Shown in pieces: positions 18,949 through 26,101 of a stretch of 57,748 bases of DNA. The stretch comes from Oscillospiraceae bacterium (GTDB lineage Bacteria; Bacillota_A; Clostridia; Oscillospirales; Oscillospiraceae): assembly GCA_017470325.1 (NCBI GenBank), contig JAFUES010000006.1:1-57748 (forward strand). The letters run 5' to 3'. The translations under genes and the position numbers were made by a program. Under the pieces are notes generated by a model, which had not been told where the DNA came from, made no database searches, and saw only the letters and a list, made by a program, of their open reading frames with translations. Within the stretch, counting starts at the first letter, position 1. Every line of letters starts with the position of its first letter.

Positions 18949-18980
18949 AGGACAGCCCATCCGAATGGATGAGCTGTCCT
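18949..18980. terminator. Terminator after the SHOCT-like gene
   Basis: AGGACAGCCCATCC (18949-18962) pairs with GGATGAGCTGTCCT (18967-18980) with one mismatch, followed by a T-run at 18985-18991. Confidence 0.85.
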
Positions 18981-19002
18981 GCTTCTTTTTTTAGACCTGC
19001 CC

Positions 19003-19437
19003 TCAGGGATAGAGCCGTATGTTTTCCAGCAGCCGGTCTACATCCTCCGCAGCAGCTGCCAGAGAGCCGCAGGCCTGTCGGGCACTTTCCATCCGGGCAG
19101 CATAACGCCCGGCCATCTCCTGATCGCCGACAGCCTGGAAAAACTGATGCTGGAAGGCCGCGTCGGCATACTGTGCTACATGGTATTCCTCCTCATGGGT
19201 GCTCGCGAAGGGGGCCACATCGTAGTTGCGATAATAATAATTCCGGATCATTTCCGCATAGTCCCCTTCCCGCAGGGCGTATTCGATGCCGCTGTACGGG
19301 TCCCGGTTAAAGACTCTGTGCAATTCGCCCACCATACGTCCCAGAGAGATCAGCATGACGAATACCATCAGCACAGCGAGGACGTTCAGAAGCTTCACGG
19401 CTTTGGACGACTGTCGTTCAGCTTTCATTCTGCGCAT
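19003..19437 (-). CDS. Membrane-anchored protein, third of three paralogues, no zinc ribbon
   Basis: A 144-residue protein with a basic start (MRRMKAERQSSKAVKLL), one membrane helix (about 16-38) and a helical extracytoplasmic region beginning YALREGDYAEMIRNYYYRN and continuing with Tyr- and Gln-rich helices. The GDY turn followed by repeated aromatic residues is shared with the two upstream genes, so I take it as a paralogue that has lost the N-terminal zinc ribbon. The start at 19437 follows GAGGAGGTG and overlaps the upstream gene by 20 bases, indicating coupled translation. Function unknown. Confidence 0.7.
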   Translation of the reverse strand: MRRMKAERQSSKAVKLLNVLAVLMVFVMLISLGRMVGELHRVFNRDPYSGIEYALREGDYAEMIRNYYYRNYDVAPFASTHEEEYHVAQYADAAFQHQFFQAVGDQEMAGRYAARMESARQACGSLAAAAEDVDRLLENIRLYP

Positions 19438-20176
19438 CAAAAAGCACCTCCTCAATGGCCGCGGCCTTGCGGTTATCTGACAGAGCGAGGAATGAATCCA
19501 GCTCTGATTCATCGATGCCGAGATACACATGCAGCATATCCATCATGTTCTGCCGCATGGTCTCAAGATGATCCAAATACAGCTCCGTATCCGTATTGCG
19601 CTGCGCCCTCTCATAATCCTGCAGGAAGTATTCCAGGGACTGGCACAGAGACCGAATATCGCTGGATGCGCTGTTCTTGAGCCAATCTTCCCGATCTGTG
19701 TGCAGGAACAGTCTCTCCATCCGCAGCACGAAATCTCCGTAATACTCCGCACACCAGTACAGATCCGAGTAGTCCTCAAAGGCCGTTCCGTAGGTCCGGA
19801 TCCCGTTGTAGTCGATATAGGAGGCAAAGCTCCTGTAATCCCCTTCTTCCAGGTAGCCGTCCAGTATGGCGATTGTATGCTCCGGATCTCTCTCCGCCGC
19901 GCGGCGCCGCATGCTCTCCGGGATGGAATAGGCGTTTTCCGTGACCGCGTACATGACAACGGCGGCGATCAGGAGCAGGAGGATCAGTACCGCGCGCAGT
20001 ACGATCTGGGTGTTGCGCCTGGTCTTGTTGACAACAGCCGCCTCCGTTGCGGCAAAGCGTCTCCGGAAGTTGACCATGTCCTGTGTATGGCGTACCGCCT
20101 GATCGTTGGGCCGCCCGCAATAGCTGCAGAAGTTTTCCTCCAGGCCGACTTCTCCCCCGCAGTATTTACACTTCAA
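19418..20176 (-). CDS. Zinc-ribbon membrane protein, second of three paralogues
   Basis: A 252-residue protein starting with a double-CxxC zinc ribbon (MKCKYCGGEV, then FCSYCGR), a linker, a membrane helix (about 57-79) and a helical outer region with DGYLEEGDYRSFASYIDYNG and a long acidic C-terminus. It belongs to the broad class of zinc-ribbon-plus-helix proteins common in Clostridia; no enzymatic motif is visible. Its ATG overlaps the preceding stop (ATGA, 20173-20176), and its end overlaps the next gene, so the three form one tight operon. Confidence 0.8.
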   Translation of the reverse strand: MKCKYCGGEVGLEENFCSYCGRPNDQAVRHTQDMVNFRRRFAATEAAVVNKTRRNTQIVLRAVLILLLLIAAVVMYAVTENAYSIPESMRRRAAERDPEHTIAILDGYLEEGDYRSFASYIDYNGIRTYGTAFEDYSDLYWCAEYYGDFVLRMERLFLHTDREDWLKNSASSDIRSLCQSLEYFLQDYERAQRNTDTELYLDHLETMRQNMMDMLHVYLGIDESELDSFLALSDNRKAAAIEEVLFDAQNES

Positions 20177-20937
20177 TTCTCCTGCCCCCTCTCTTTGAGG
20201 AATCGTTCACATTCTGAAAATGGGATATAACCGTCCTTCTCCAGCATTCTCCGGAAAGGCGTCAATTCCTCTTCCGTGAGCTGGAAGCGCTCCTCAAAAT
20301 CCTCCAGCAGCGGAGCGCGCAGCTCCTGCAATGCGCCGCGCTCCTCCTCGCTGAGATTTCTCAGATACTCCAGCCTGTAAAGAGACACTTCCTCCCGGAA
20401 AAGCCATTCCGGATCGTCATAGCCATCCTCGAATTCCCGCAGTGCGGTCTGCGCGGCCGCGATATCCTGCAAATAGTCGCAAAATGTACTGTGCTTATAC
20501 TGCCAGACCTGATGTTCGGCCTCCTGTGCCTCAAGATAACAGGCCAGCAGGGACTCATAGTCCCCGGCTGTATAATAGGCATCCATCTGGGCAAAGGCCT
20601 CCCGCTGCCACAGGTACTCCTCCTTTGCCTTTCTGCTGTCTGCCCGGTCCCGGTAGACATGGACGCCGTACAGCACTCCTGTGACCAGCGCAAGGAGCAC
20701 AGCCCCCAACAGAAGCTTTCTGCGCATGGACCGAAAGCCCCTCTTGGTCTCCCGTCCGGCCAGGCCGCCAAGGCCTTCCAGATCGTTGCGCATATGCTCG
20801 AGCTTGCCCATATATTCCGTTTCTGCGGCGGGGAGATTCATGGTGCCGCAGTAAGGACAATTGGCCAGGTCCGCCGAATAATCGGCGCCGCAGCTTCGGC
20901 AAACAATAATTCTGTTTTTCTCGTGGTCAGGCTGCAT
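20173..20937 (-). CDS. Zinc-ribbon membrane protein, first of three paralogues
   Basis: A 254-residue protein with a zinc ribbon near the N-terminus (IVCRSCGADYSADLANCPYC, Cys pairs spaced 2-12-2), a linker, a membrane helix (about 74-94) and a helical outer domain with DAYYTAGDYESLLACYLEAQ. The final 60 residues are acidic and helical. The GDY turn and following aromatic positions match the two downstream genes. GAGGTGG precedes the start at 20937. It is the first gene of the operon and is driven by the consensus promoter upstream. Confidence 0.8.
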   Translation of the reverse strand: MQPDHEKNRIIVCRSCGADYSADLANCPYCGTMNLPAAETEYMGKLEHMRNDLEGLGGLAGRETKRGFRSMRRKLLLGAVLLALVTGVLYGVHVYRDRADSRKAKEEYLWQREAFAQMDAYYTAGDYESLLACYLEAQEAEHQVWQYKHSTFCDYLQDIAAAQTALREFEDGYDDPEWLFREEVSLYRLEYLRNLSEEERGALQELRAPLLEDFEERFQLTEEELTPFRRMLEKDGYIPFSECERFLKERGQEN

Positions 20938-20976
20938 CGGTCCACCTCATCCGGTACGTTCTCTGATGTGTCTTAT

Positions 20977-21005
20977 ATTATAGCAGTCCGCAGTGGGGAG
21001 TGCAA
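20977..21005 (-). promoter_or_regulatory. Consensus promoter for the zinc-ribbon operon
   Basis: Minus strand TTGCAC (21000-21005), 17 bases, TATAAT (20977-20982); start point near 20970, about 33 bases before the ATG. The -35 lies 46 bases downstream of the end of the MerR gene. Confidence 0.75.
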
Positions 21006-21050
21006 GTTTCACATACGCATAGCCGGATGATGTGGATGCCGGACCAGAAG

Positions 21051-21893
21051 TCAACGATTATAGAATGCCTCTATTGCTTGCTTGAGAAAGGCGGAAAATC
21101 CATCGCCGTATTGATGGTCGGTCAATTCTCTTATCCTCTCATCCAGGTATGTTTTTGCCTGTGCGAGCATCACGGCTTTCTCATCCTTCAACTGCAGCAG
21201 CTGCTTCATCACGAAGCCGTATTCCCCGATCAATTCCCGGATCTCGAAGTCGTCCACAGCCAGCTGCCTCTTCCAGGCCAGCTTGTCGAGGATTCGATCG
21301 ATCCGCTTTTTGTAGCTCATCCGGACTTCTTCGCTCAGGGGATGCTTGACCGAATCGGTGTAAGCCTCTTTCCCGCCGTACCATTCCACGACCTTGGCAT
21401 ACTGTTTTTGGACATTCGACGAGGAGACGGCCTTCAAATAGTGCTCCCTCCAACTCTCGACAGAGCCAAACTCTGCGATCGCAGTGCCTCTCATCGTTTC
21501 GGGCATGTGTTCAAGCAGCGCGCCAAACAGCGCCGCAGATTCTTCCCGGCTGAAAACTGTAAAATCCATCGCACTCTCTCCTTTCAGCGCTTCCTCGATG
21601 CTTTCGATCAAACGTTCCAGACGTTCCTTTTCCGCCGTCAGCATCGCTTTCTGCGCGCTCAAAATATGATTTCTGTCAAGAGCAGGGTTCTCCAGGATCT
21701 CTTTGATGGTCTTCAGCGGAATATCCAGTTCCCGAAAATAGAGGATCTCCCGCAGTTCATCCAACGCGCTTTCGTCGTACAGCCGATAGCCGGCTTCACT
21801 TTTCCCGGTTGGATGGAACAGTCCGATCTCATCATAGTATCTGAGCGCCCGTGCACTGACGCCCGTCAGCTTCGACATCTCCTGAATGGTCAT
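21051..21893 (-). CDS. MerR-family regulator with TipA-like effector domain
   Basis: A 280-residue activator. The N-terminal winged helix reads MTIQEMSKLTGVSARALRYY and continues DEIGLFHPTGKSEAGYRLYDESALDEL; the MerR dimerisation helix follows (about 75-110, ending in an Ala/Glu/Lys-rich coiled coil). The C-terminal region (about 120-280) starts with a FSREE(S) segment and contains MPETM and a WREHYLKAVSSSNVQK stretch, resembling the TipAS-type ligand-binding domain of TipA, Mta and SkgA. Start at 21893, preceded by GGGAGGG; an adjacent GTG is possible. The promoter dyad at 21928-21958 indicates autoregulation. No efflux gene lies next to it. Confidence 0.85.
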   Translation of the reverse strand: MTIQEMSKLTGVSARALRYYDEIGLFHPTGKSEAGYRLYDESALDELREILYFRELDIPLKTIKEILENPALDRNHILSAQKAMLTAEKERLERLIESIEEALKGESAMDFTVFSREESAALFGALLEHMPETMRGTAIAEFGSVESWREHYLKAVSSSNVQKQYAKVVEWYGGKEAYTDSVKHPLSEEVRMSYKKRIDRILDKLAWKRQLAVDDFEIRELIGEYGFVMKQLLQLKDEKAVMLAQAKTYLDERIRELTDHQYGDGFSAFLKQAIEAFYNR

Positions 21894-21927
21894 CACAGTG
21901 TGGTCCCTCCCGTCTCTTGATGGAACT

Positions 21928-21958
21928 ATCATAAGGCTTGACGCCGCGTCAAGGTCAA
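21928..21958 (-). promoter_or_regulatory. MerR-type promoter with 19-bp spacer and operator dyad
   Basis: Minus strand TTGACC (21953-21958) and TATGAT (21928-21933) are 19 bases apart. The spacer contains a perfect 17-base palindrome, CTTGACGC-C-GCGTCAAG on the plus strand (21937-21953). An over-long spacer filled by a dyad is the hallmark of promoters activated by MerR proteins through DNA distortion. Confidence 0.85.
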
Positions 21959-21975
21959 GCATTTTTTAATAACGA

Positions 21976-22005
21976 AAAGCACCCATCCGTCCGGATGGGT
22001 GCTTT
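21976..22005. terminator. Terminator after tRNA-Leu
   Basis: AAAGCACCCATCC (21976-21988) pairs perfectly with GGATGGGTGCTTT (21993-22005). On the minus strand it follows the tRNA directly and leads into TTTTCGTTATT. Confidence 0.75.
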
Positions 22006-22008
22006 CGA

Positions 22009-22093
22009 TGGTGCGAGAGAGGAGACTTGAACTCCCACGTCGGTTGACACACGCCCCTCAAACGTGCCTGTCTACCTGTTCCAGCACTCTCGC
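22009..22093 (-). tRNA. tRNA-Leu (anticodon GAG)
   Basis: Read on the minus strand: acceptor stem GCGAGAG pairing with CTCTCGC, a D arm, anticodon stem CACGT/GCGTG around the loop TTGAGGG giving anticodon GAG (codons CUC and CUU), a long class II variable arm as expected for leucine, T arm GGGAG-TTCAAGT-CTCCT, and an encoded CCA end (22009-22011). It is a single tRNA gene with its own promoter and terminator, not part of an rRNA cluster. Confidence 0.95.
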
Positions 22094-22164
22094 TTATAGC
22101 CGGTGCCCCGACCCCATTTAAGGCCGTTCGCACCAAATGGCATACCACATTTAAGGCAAAAGTT

Positions 22165-22192
22165 ATTATAACAGATAATCCCTTTTTGTCAA
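22165..22192 (-). promoter_or_regulatory. Promoter for tRNA-Leu
   Basis: Minus strand TTGACA (22187-22192), 16 bases, TATAAT (22165-22170): both hexamers are perfect. The start point is about 65 bases before the mature tRNA, so a 5' leader is removed. The leader contains two copies of CATTTAAGGC (about 22117 and 22148 on the plus strand). Confidence 0.75.
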
Positions 22193-22204
22193 GGACGAAT
22201 TTTC

Positions 22205-22234
22205 TTGTACTGCGGGCCTGAAATGTGCTATACT
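22205..22234 (+). promoter_or_regulatory. Promoter for the CotH lipoprotein gene
   Basis: TTGTAC (22205-22210), 18 bases, TATACT (22229-22234). It is back to back with the tRNA promoter. Confidence 0.6.
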
Positions 22235-22268
22235 AATTGCACTATTTTTTCTCAAAGGGTACGCAGAT

Positions 22269-24263
22269 ATGCTGAAGAAACAAGGACAAAAGGCCGCGAC
22301 CGCCGCTCTGATCGGAGCAATGCTCCTGTCGCTGCTGAGCGGCTGCGGAAAACTTGGTTCAAACCCGGTGCAGGAGGTCACCGCATCTGCGGCGCCGGCT
22401 GCCACAGAAGCACCCGCCGCCACAGCGGAGCCCACGCCTGCACCTACTCCGGAGCCAACGCCGGAACCGCTCCCCCGCTATGAGGATCATGAAGACAGCA
22501 TGGAAGTTCCCATGGGTCCGCTGGTGATCAACGAGGTCAAGGTCGCCGACGGTGACTGTGTGGAGATCAAAAACCGCTCTTTGCAGACGGTCCGGCTGTC
22601 GGACTACTATCTCTCCGACAAGAACAAGAACCGTCTGAAGCTGCAGCTGCCGGATATGAGTCTGGAGCCGGGCGGTCTGTATGTGACCGAGGAGCTGTCT
22701 CTTTCCGTAAAAGGTGAACGTCTATGGCTCAGCGACGCCGAGGAGACCGTGTTGGACTATGCCAACATCGCCGGCCTTCCCGTAGGCGGCAGCTACGGGC
22801 GGATGGACGGGCAGGACGGCTGGTTCTATTTTACAGAGCCCAGCATCGGGGAAGACAACAGCGACGGTTATCGCCGCGTCTCCGAGGAACCACAGTCCAG
22901 CATCCCCAGCGGTCCTTATGACGCCATCGACGACGGTCTGTATGTAGAGCTCAGCGGCAGCGGGACCATCTACTACACCCTGGATGGGCAGAAGCCGGAT
23001 GAAAGCTGCGCGGTCTACACGGAGCCCATCCACCTGATGCAGACGACCGTGGTACGCGCCTACGCTGTGGAAGACGGAGCGATCCCTAGCCGTGTGGCCA
23101 CTTACAACTATTTTATCAACGAATACCACACGCTCCCCATCATTGCCTTCAGCGCCGATGATTACGGCGCCTGGTACACCCATTACCACAGCGGAAACCG
23201 TTTTGGTGAGTATGAGGGTACCGCCGCCTTCTACCAGGGCAAGGAGGAAGTATTTAACCTGGACTGCGGTCTGCGGCTCAAGGGCTTCTCCGCTGTGATG
23301 GATGAGATGAAGAAGAACTTCGGCTTCTACTTCCGCGGCAAATACGGCGACGGCAACCTGGAAAACTGCGATCTGTTCGGCACCGGGATCACCGAGCACT
23401 CCTCCCTGCTGATTCGCGCCGGTCAGGACCACCATGAGGCGCTGATCCGCAACGAGGTCCTACAGGAGCTTTGTCTGGAGGCTACCGACGCGGTCCCCGC
23501 CCAGCACAATGTTTTCTGCGTGGTGTATATGAACGGGCGCTATAAGGGCATCTACAGCATCAAGGAAAACATGAACGAGTATTTCTTCGCGGACACCTAT
23601 GGGATCAGTCCGGAGAGCGTCACCACTTTGCGCGTCCGGGCAGATGTGGAGGAATGTGAGGAGCTGCAGGAGATCTTCCAGTTCGGAGAGACCGCAGACA
23701 TGACCGATCCCGCCAATTACGAACATTTCTGCGAGATGTTCGACATCGACAATTATATCGACTGGATCCTGCTGGAGGGCTTCAGCGGCAATACCGACCT
23801 GCTGGAAAACGTACGGTACTTCAAATCTCCCGAGATCGACCAGAAATGGCGCTTTGCCTTCTTTGATTTGGACTGTGCCTTCTATGAATTTGCCGGCGGT
23901 ATGCGCTGTGTTTTTGAGAGCTATTCCCGTCCCAGCTACGAGGTCACCTTCATGTCCCGCAATCTGATTCACAATGCGGAATTTCGCGACAAGCTGCTCA
24001 GCCGCTACGCTGAATGGCTGCGCGGCCCCCTGTCACCGGAAAATGTGACGGCCACCATGGCCCGCCTGGCCGCTGAGATCGAGCCGGAGATCGACCGAGA
24101 CCGCAACAGCAACGGCATCGAACGCAGTTACTGGGACCAGATGATGGACCTGTTGTACCGATACGGGACCGCAGATTATACCCGGGCCACCATCGATGCT
24201 CTGCGGCAGGACCTGGAGATGAGCCAGGACGAAGTCAATCATTATTTCCCCGAGTGGACCTGA
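22269..24263 (+). CDS. CotH-family kinase lipoprotein with lamin-tail-like domain
   Basis: A 664-residue predicted surface lipoprotein. The signal peptide ends in the lipobox LLSGC (Cys26), followed by an Ala/Pro/Thr-Glu linker (about 30-70). A lamin-tail-like domain follows (about 82-195, LVINEVKVADGDCVEIKNRS, then LSDYYLSDKNKNRL), then a small sheet domain (about 215-275) with GTIYYTLDGQKPD typical of chitobiase/sensor-type folds, and the CotH kinase-like domain (about 290-610) with GLRLKGFS, YMNGRYKGIYSIKENMNEYF and FAFFDLDCAFY. CotH proteins are atypical secreted kinases first known from spore coats. AAAGGG precedes the ATG. The substrate is unknown. Confidence 0.88.
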   Translation: MLKKQGQKAATAALIGAMLLSLLSGCGKLGSNPVQEVTASAAPAATEAPAATAEPTPAPTPEPTPEPLPRYEDHEDSMEVPMGPLVINEVKVADGDCVEIKNRSLQTVRLSDYYLSDKNKNRLKLQLPDMSLEPGGLYVTEELSLSVKGERLWLSDAEETVLDYANIAGLPVGGSYGRMDGQDGWFYFTEPSIGEDNSDGYRRVSEEPQSSIPSGPYDAIDDGLYVELSGSGTIYYTLDGQKPDESCAVYTEPIHLMQTTVVRAYAVEDGAIPSRVATYNYFINEYHTLPIIAFSADDYGAWYTHYHSGNRFGEYEGTAAFYQGKEEVFNLDCGLRLKGFSAVMDEMKKNFGFYFRGKYGDGNLENCDLFGTGITEHSSLLIRAGQDHHEALIRNEVLQELCLEATDAVPAQHNVFCVVYMNGRYKGIYSIKENMNEYFFADTYGISPESVTTLRVRADVEECEELQEIFQFGETADMTDPANYEHFCEMFDIDNYIDWILLEGFSGNTDLLENVRYFKSPEIDQKWRFAFFDLDCAFYEFAGGMRCVFESYSRPSYEVTFMSRNLIHNAEFRDKLLSRYAEWLRGPLSPENVTATMARLAAEIEPEIDRDRNSNGIERSYWDQMMDLLYRYGTADYTRATIDALRQDLEMSQDEVNHYFPEWT

Positions 24264-24271
24264 GCAACTAC

Positions 24272-24301
24272 AAAACGCCTGACCGGCCGGTCAGGCGTTT
24301 T
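24272..24301. terminator. Bidirectional terminator, cotH-like gene / ABC exporter
   Basis: AAAACGCCTGACC (24272-24284) pairs with GGTCAGGCGTTTT (24289-24301), loop GGCC, T-run on the plus side. Confidence 0.9.
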
Positions 24302-24304
24302 TAT

Positions 24305-26101
24305 TTATCCCAGGAGATCCCGGGTCTCTTCTTCCTCATACTGCCGGGTATAGAGCCGCCAGTAGCCGCTGTGGGCGGCCATCAGCTGCTCATGGGTCCC
24401 CTGCTCCACGATCTTGCCGTTCTCCACATGGAGGATCCAATCGGCGTTGCGGATGGTGGAGAGCCGGTGGGCGATCACGACAGAGGTCCGCCCCTTGATG
24501 ATCGTGTCGATAGCGGATTGGATCTTCTGCTCGGTGAGGGTGTCCACCGAGGCGGTGGCCTCGTCCAGGATCAGGATCCTGGGATCGGCCAGGATGGCCC
24601 GGGCAAAGCTGAGCAGCTGCTTCTCCCCAGTGGACAGCAGATCGCCGCCCTCGCCCACGTCGGTGTCCAATCCCTGTTCCAGCCGCTCCACCAGGTCCTT
24701 GGCGGACACCAGCTCCAATGCTCGGTCGATCTGTTCGTCCGTGGCATGGGGATTGCCGTACATCAGGTTCTCCCGGATGGTGCCGGAGAACAGATGGGGC
24801 GTCTGCAGCACATAGCCGATGGCACTGTGCAGCCAGAGCTGCGAGCGCTCCCGGGCGTCTCTGCCGTCGATCAGCACCCGGCCCTCAGTGGGCTCATAGA
24901 AGCGGCAGATCAGGTTGGCCAGGGTGGATTTCCCGGCGCCGGTCTCCCCCACGATGGCCAGGTTGGTGCCAAAGGGGATCTCCAGACTGAAGTGCTCCAG
25001 CACCATCTCCTCCCCGTCCGGGTATCGAAAGCTCACATCATCGAATGAAATGTCACCGGTGATGGGCTCCCAATTCTCCCGTTTGGGCGAAAAGCTGTCG
25101 CCGTAGCGCTCGATCACCGCTTCGCTGTCCAGCACATCCGGCCGGGTCTCCAACAGGGTGCTCAGCCGCTCGATGTTCACCTGGGTGGTGATCAGGCTGC
25201 CCACGGCGTCCACCACCCAGCGCACCGGCTCCATCATGCCCTGGGCATAGGACATAAACAGGGAGAAGGTGCCGATCTGGCTCCTGGCGATGACGCCGCC
25301 TTTCCACAGCACCAAAGCGATGGCAAGAGACGAAGCAAAATGCATGGTACCGCTGAACAGGCCCCGCAGCCGGGCGGCCCGCACGCTCTGACGCCGCATG
25401 TCCGCCGTGTCCGTCACGAAGTCCCGCTCCATCTTGTCCTCGATGACCAGGCTTTTGATGGTCCGGGCGCCCACGATCCCCTCGTTGAAATTGCCGGTGA
25501 TGCGGGAATTGACCTCCCGGATCCGGCGGTTGAGCAGGGTCAGCTTCCGCTGGAACAGGCTGAACAGAAATACCGTCAGCGGCAGCACAGCCATCACCAA
25601 CAGGGCGAGCCTTGTATTGACAGCCAGCATCACCGCGATGGCGCCGATCAGATAACAGCCCTGCCAGACCCCGTTGAGCAGGGTCCAGGAGCACAGCTCC
25701 CCGATCCGGGAGGTGTCGCTCATGACACGGGAGTGGATATACCCCACGCTGTTTTGGTTGTAATAGGAGAAGGACAGGGTCTGCAGGTGAGAGAAGGCCG
25801 CGTTGCGAAGATCCCGGTCCATCCCCACCTCGATCTTCATGCCGTAGATGCAGGAGATGTAGTTGAATACCGCGCTCACAAGGATGACCGCGATATATAA
25901 AACCAGGAATAACGGCAGTGTATCCAGGGTCCCCAGGGTGACGAAATGATTCAGCGCATAGCGCTGGAACAGAGGCACGCCGATATCCACGATGCTGCCT
26001 GCTCCGCTGGTGAGCAGCATCAGCAGCAGCGGGATCCGGTATGCTTTCAGGTAGGGCCGCAGGGGCGCAAAGCCCAGGAAGCCCTTTCGCTTTTGCCTCA
26101 T
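24305..26101 (-). CDS. ABC exporter half, catalytic-site subunit (TM288-like)
   Basis: A 598-residue fused membrane-plus-ATPase protein. Six membrane helices (about 25-310) precede a nucleotide-binding domain with Walker A GETGAGKST, a Q-loop (VLQTPHLFSGTIRENL), signature LSTGEKQLL and Walker B ILILDEAT with catalytic Glu, then the switch His in VIAHRLS. The signature is non-canonical (LSxGEKQ instead of LSGGQ), as expected for the subunit whose signature serves the degenerate site in heterodimeric exporters. The ATG overlaps the upstream gene's stop (ATGA), so the two halves are translated together. The substrate is unknown; drugs or lipids are usual. Confidence 0.92.
   Translation of the reverse strand: MRQKRKGFLGFAPLRPYLKAYRIPLLLMLLTSGAGSIVDIGVPLFQRYALNHFVTLGTLDTLPLFLVLYIAVILVSAVFNYISCIYGMKIEVGMDRDLRNAAFSHLQTLSFSYYNQNSVGYIHSRVMSDTSRIGELCSWTLLNGVWQGCYLIGAIAVMLAVNTRLALLVMAVLPLTVFLFSLFQRKLTLLNRRIREVNSRITGNFNEGIVGARTIKSLVIEDKMERDFVTDTADMRRQSVRAARLRGLFSGTMHFASSLAIALVLWKGGVIARSQIGTFSLFMSYAQGMMEPVRWVVDAVGSLITTQVNIERLSTLLETRPDVLDSEAVIERYGDSFSPKRENWEPITGDISFDDVSFRYPDGEEMVLEHFSLEIPFGTNLAIVGETGAGKSTLANLICRFYEPTEGRVLIDGRDARERSQLWLHSAIGYVLQTPHLFSGTIRENLMYGNPHATDEQIDRALELVSAKDLVERLEQGLDTDVGEGGDLLSTGEKQLLSFARAILADPRILILDEATASVDTLTEQKIQSAIDTIIKGRTSVVIAHRLSTIRNADWILHVENGKIVEQGTHEQLMAAHSGYWRLYTRQYEEEETRDLLG

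Noticed and set aside
22094..22164. Second tRNA-like sequence beside tRNA-Leu
   Set aside because: Two copies of CATTTAAGGC are present, but no cloverleaf can be drawn; it is the tRNA 5' leader.
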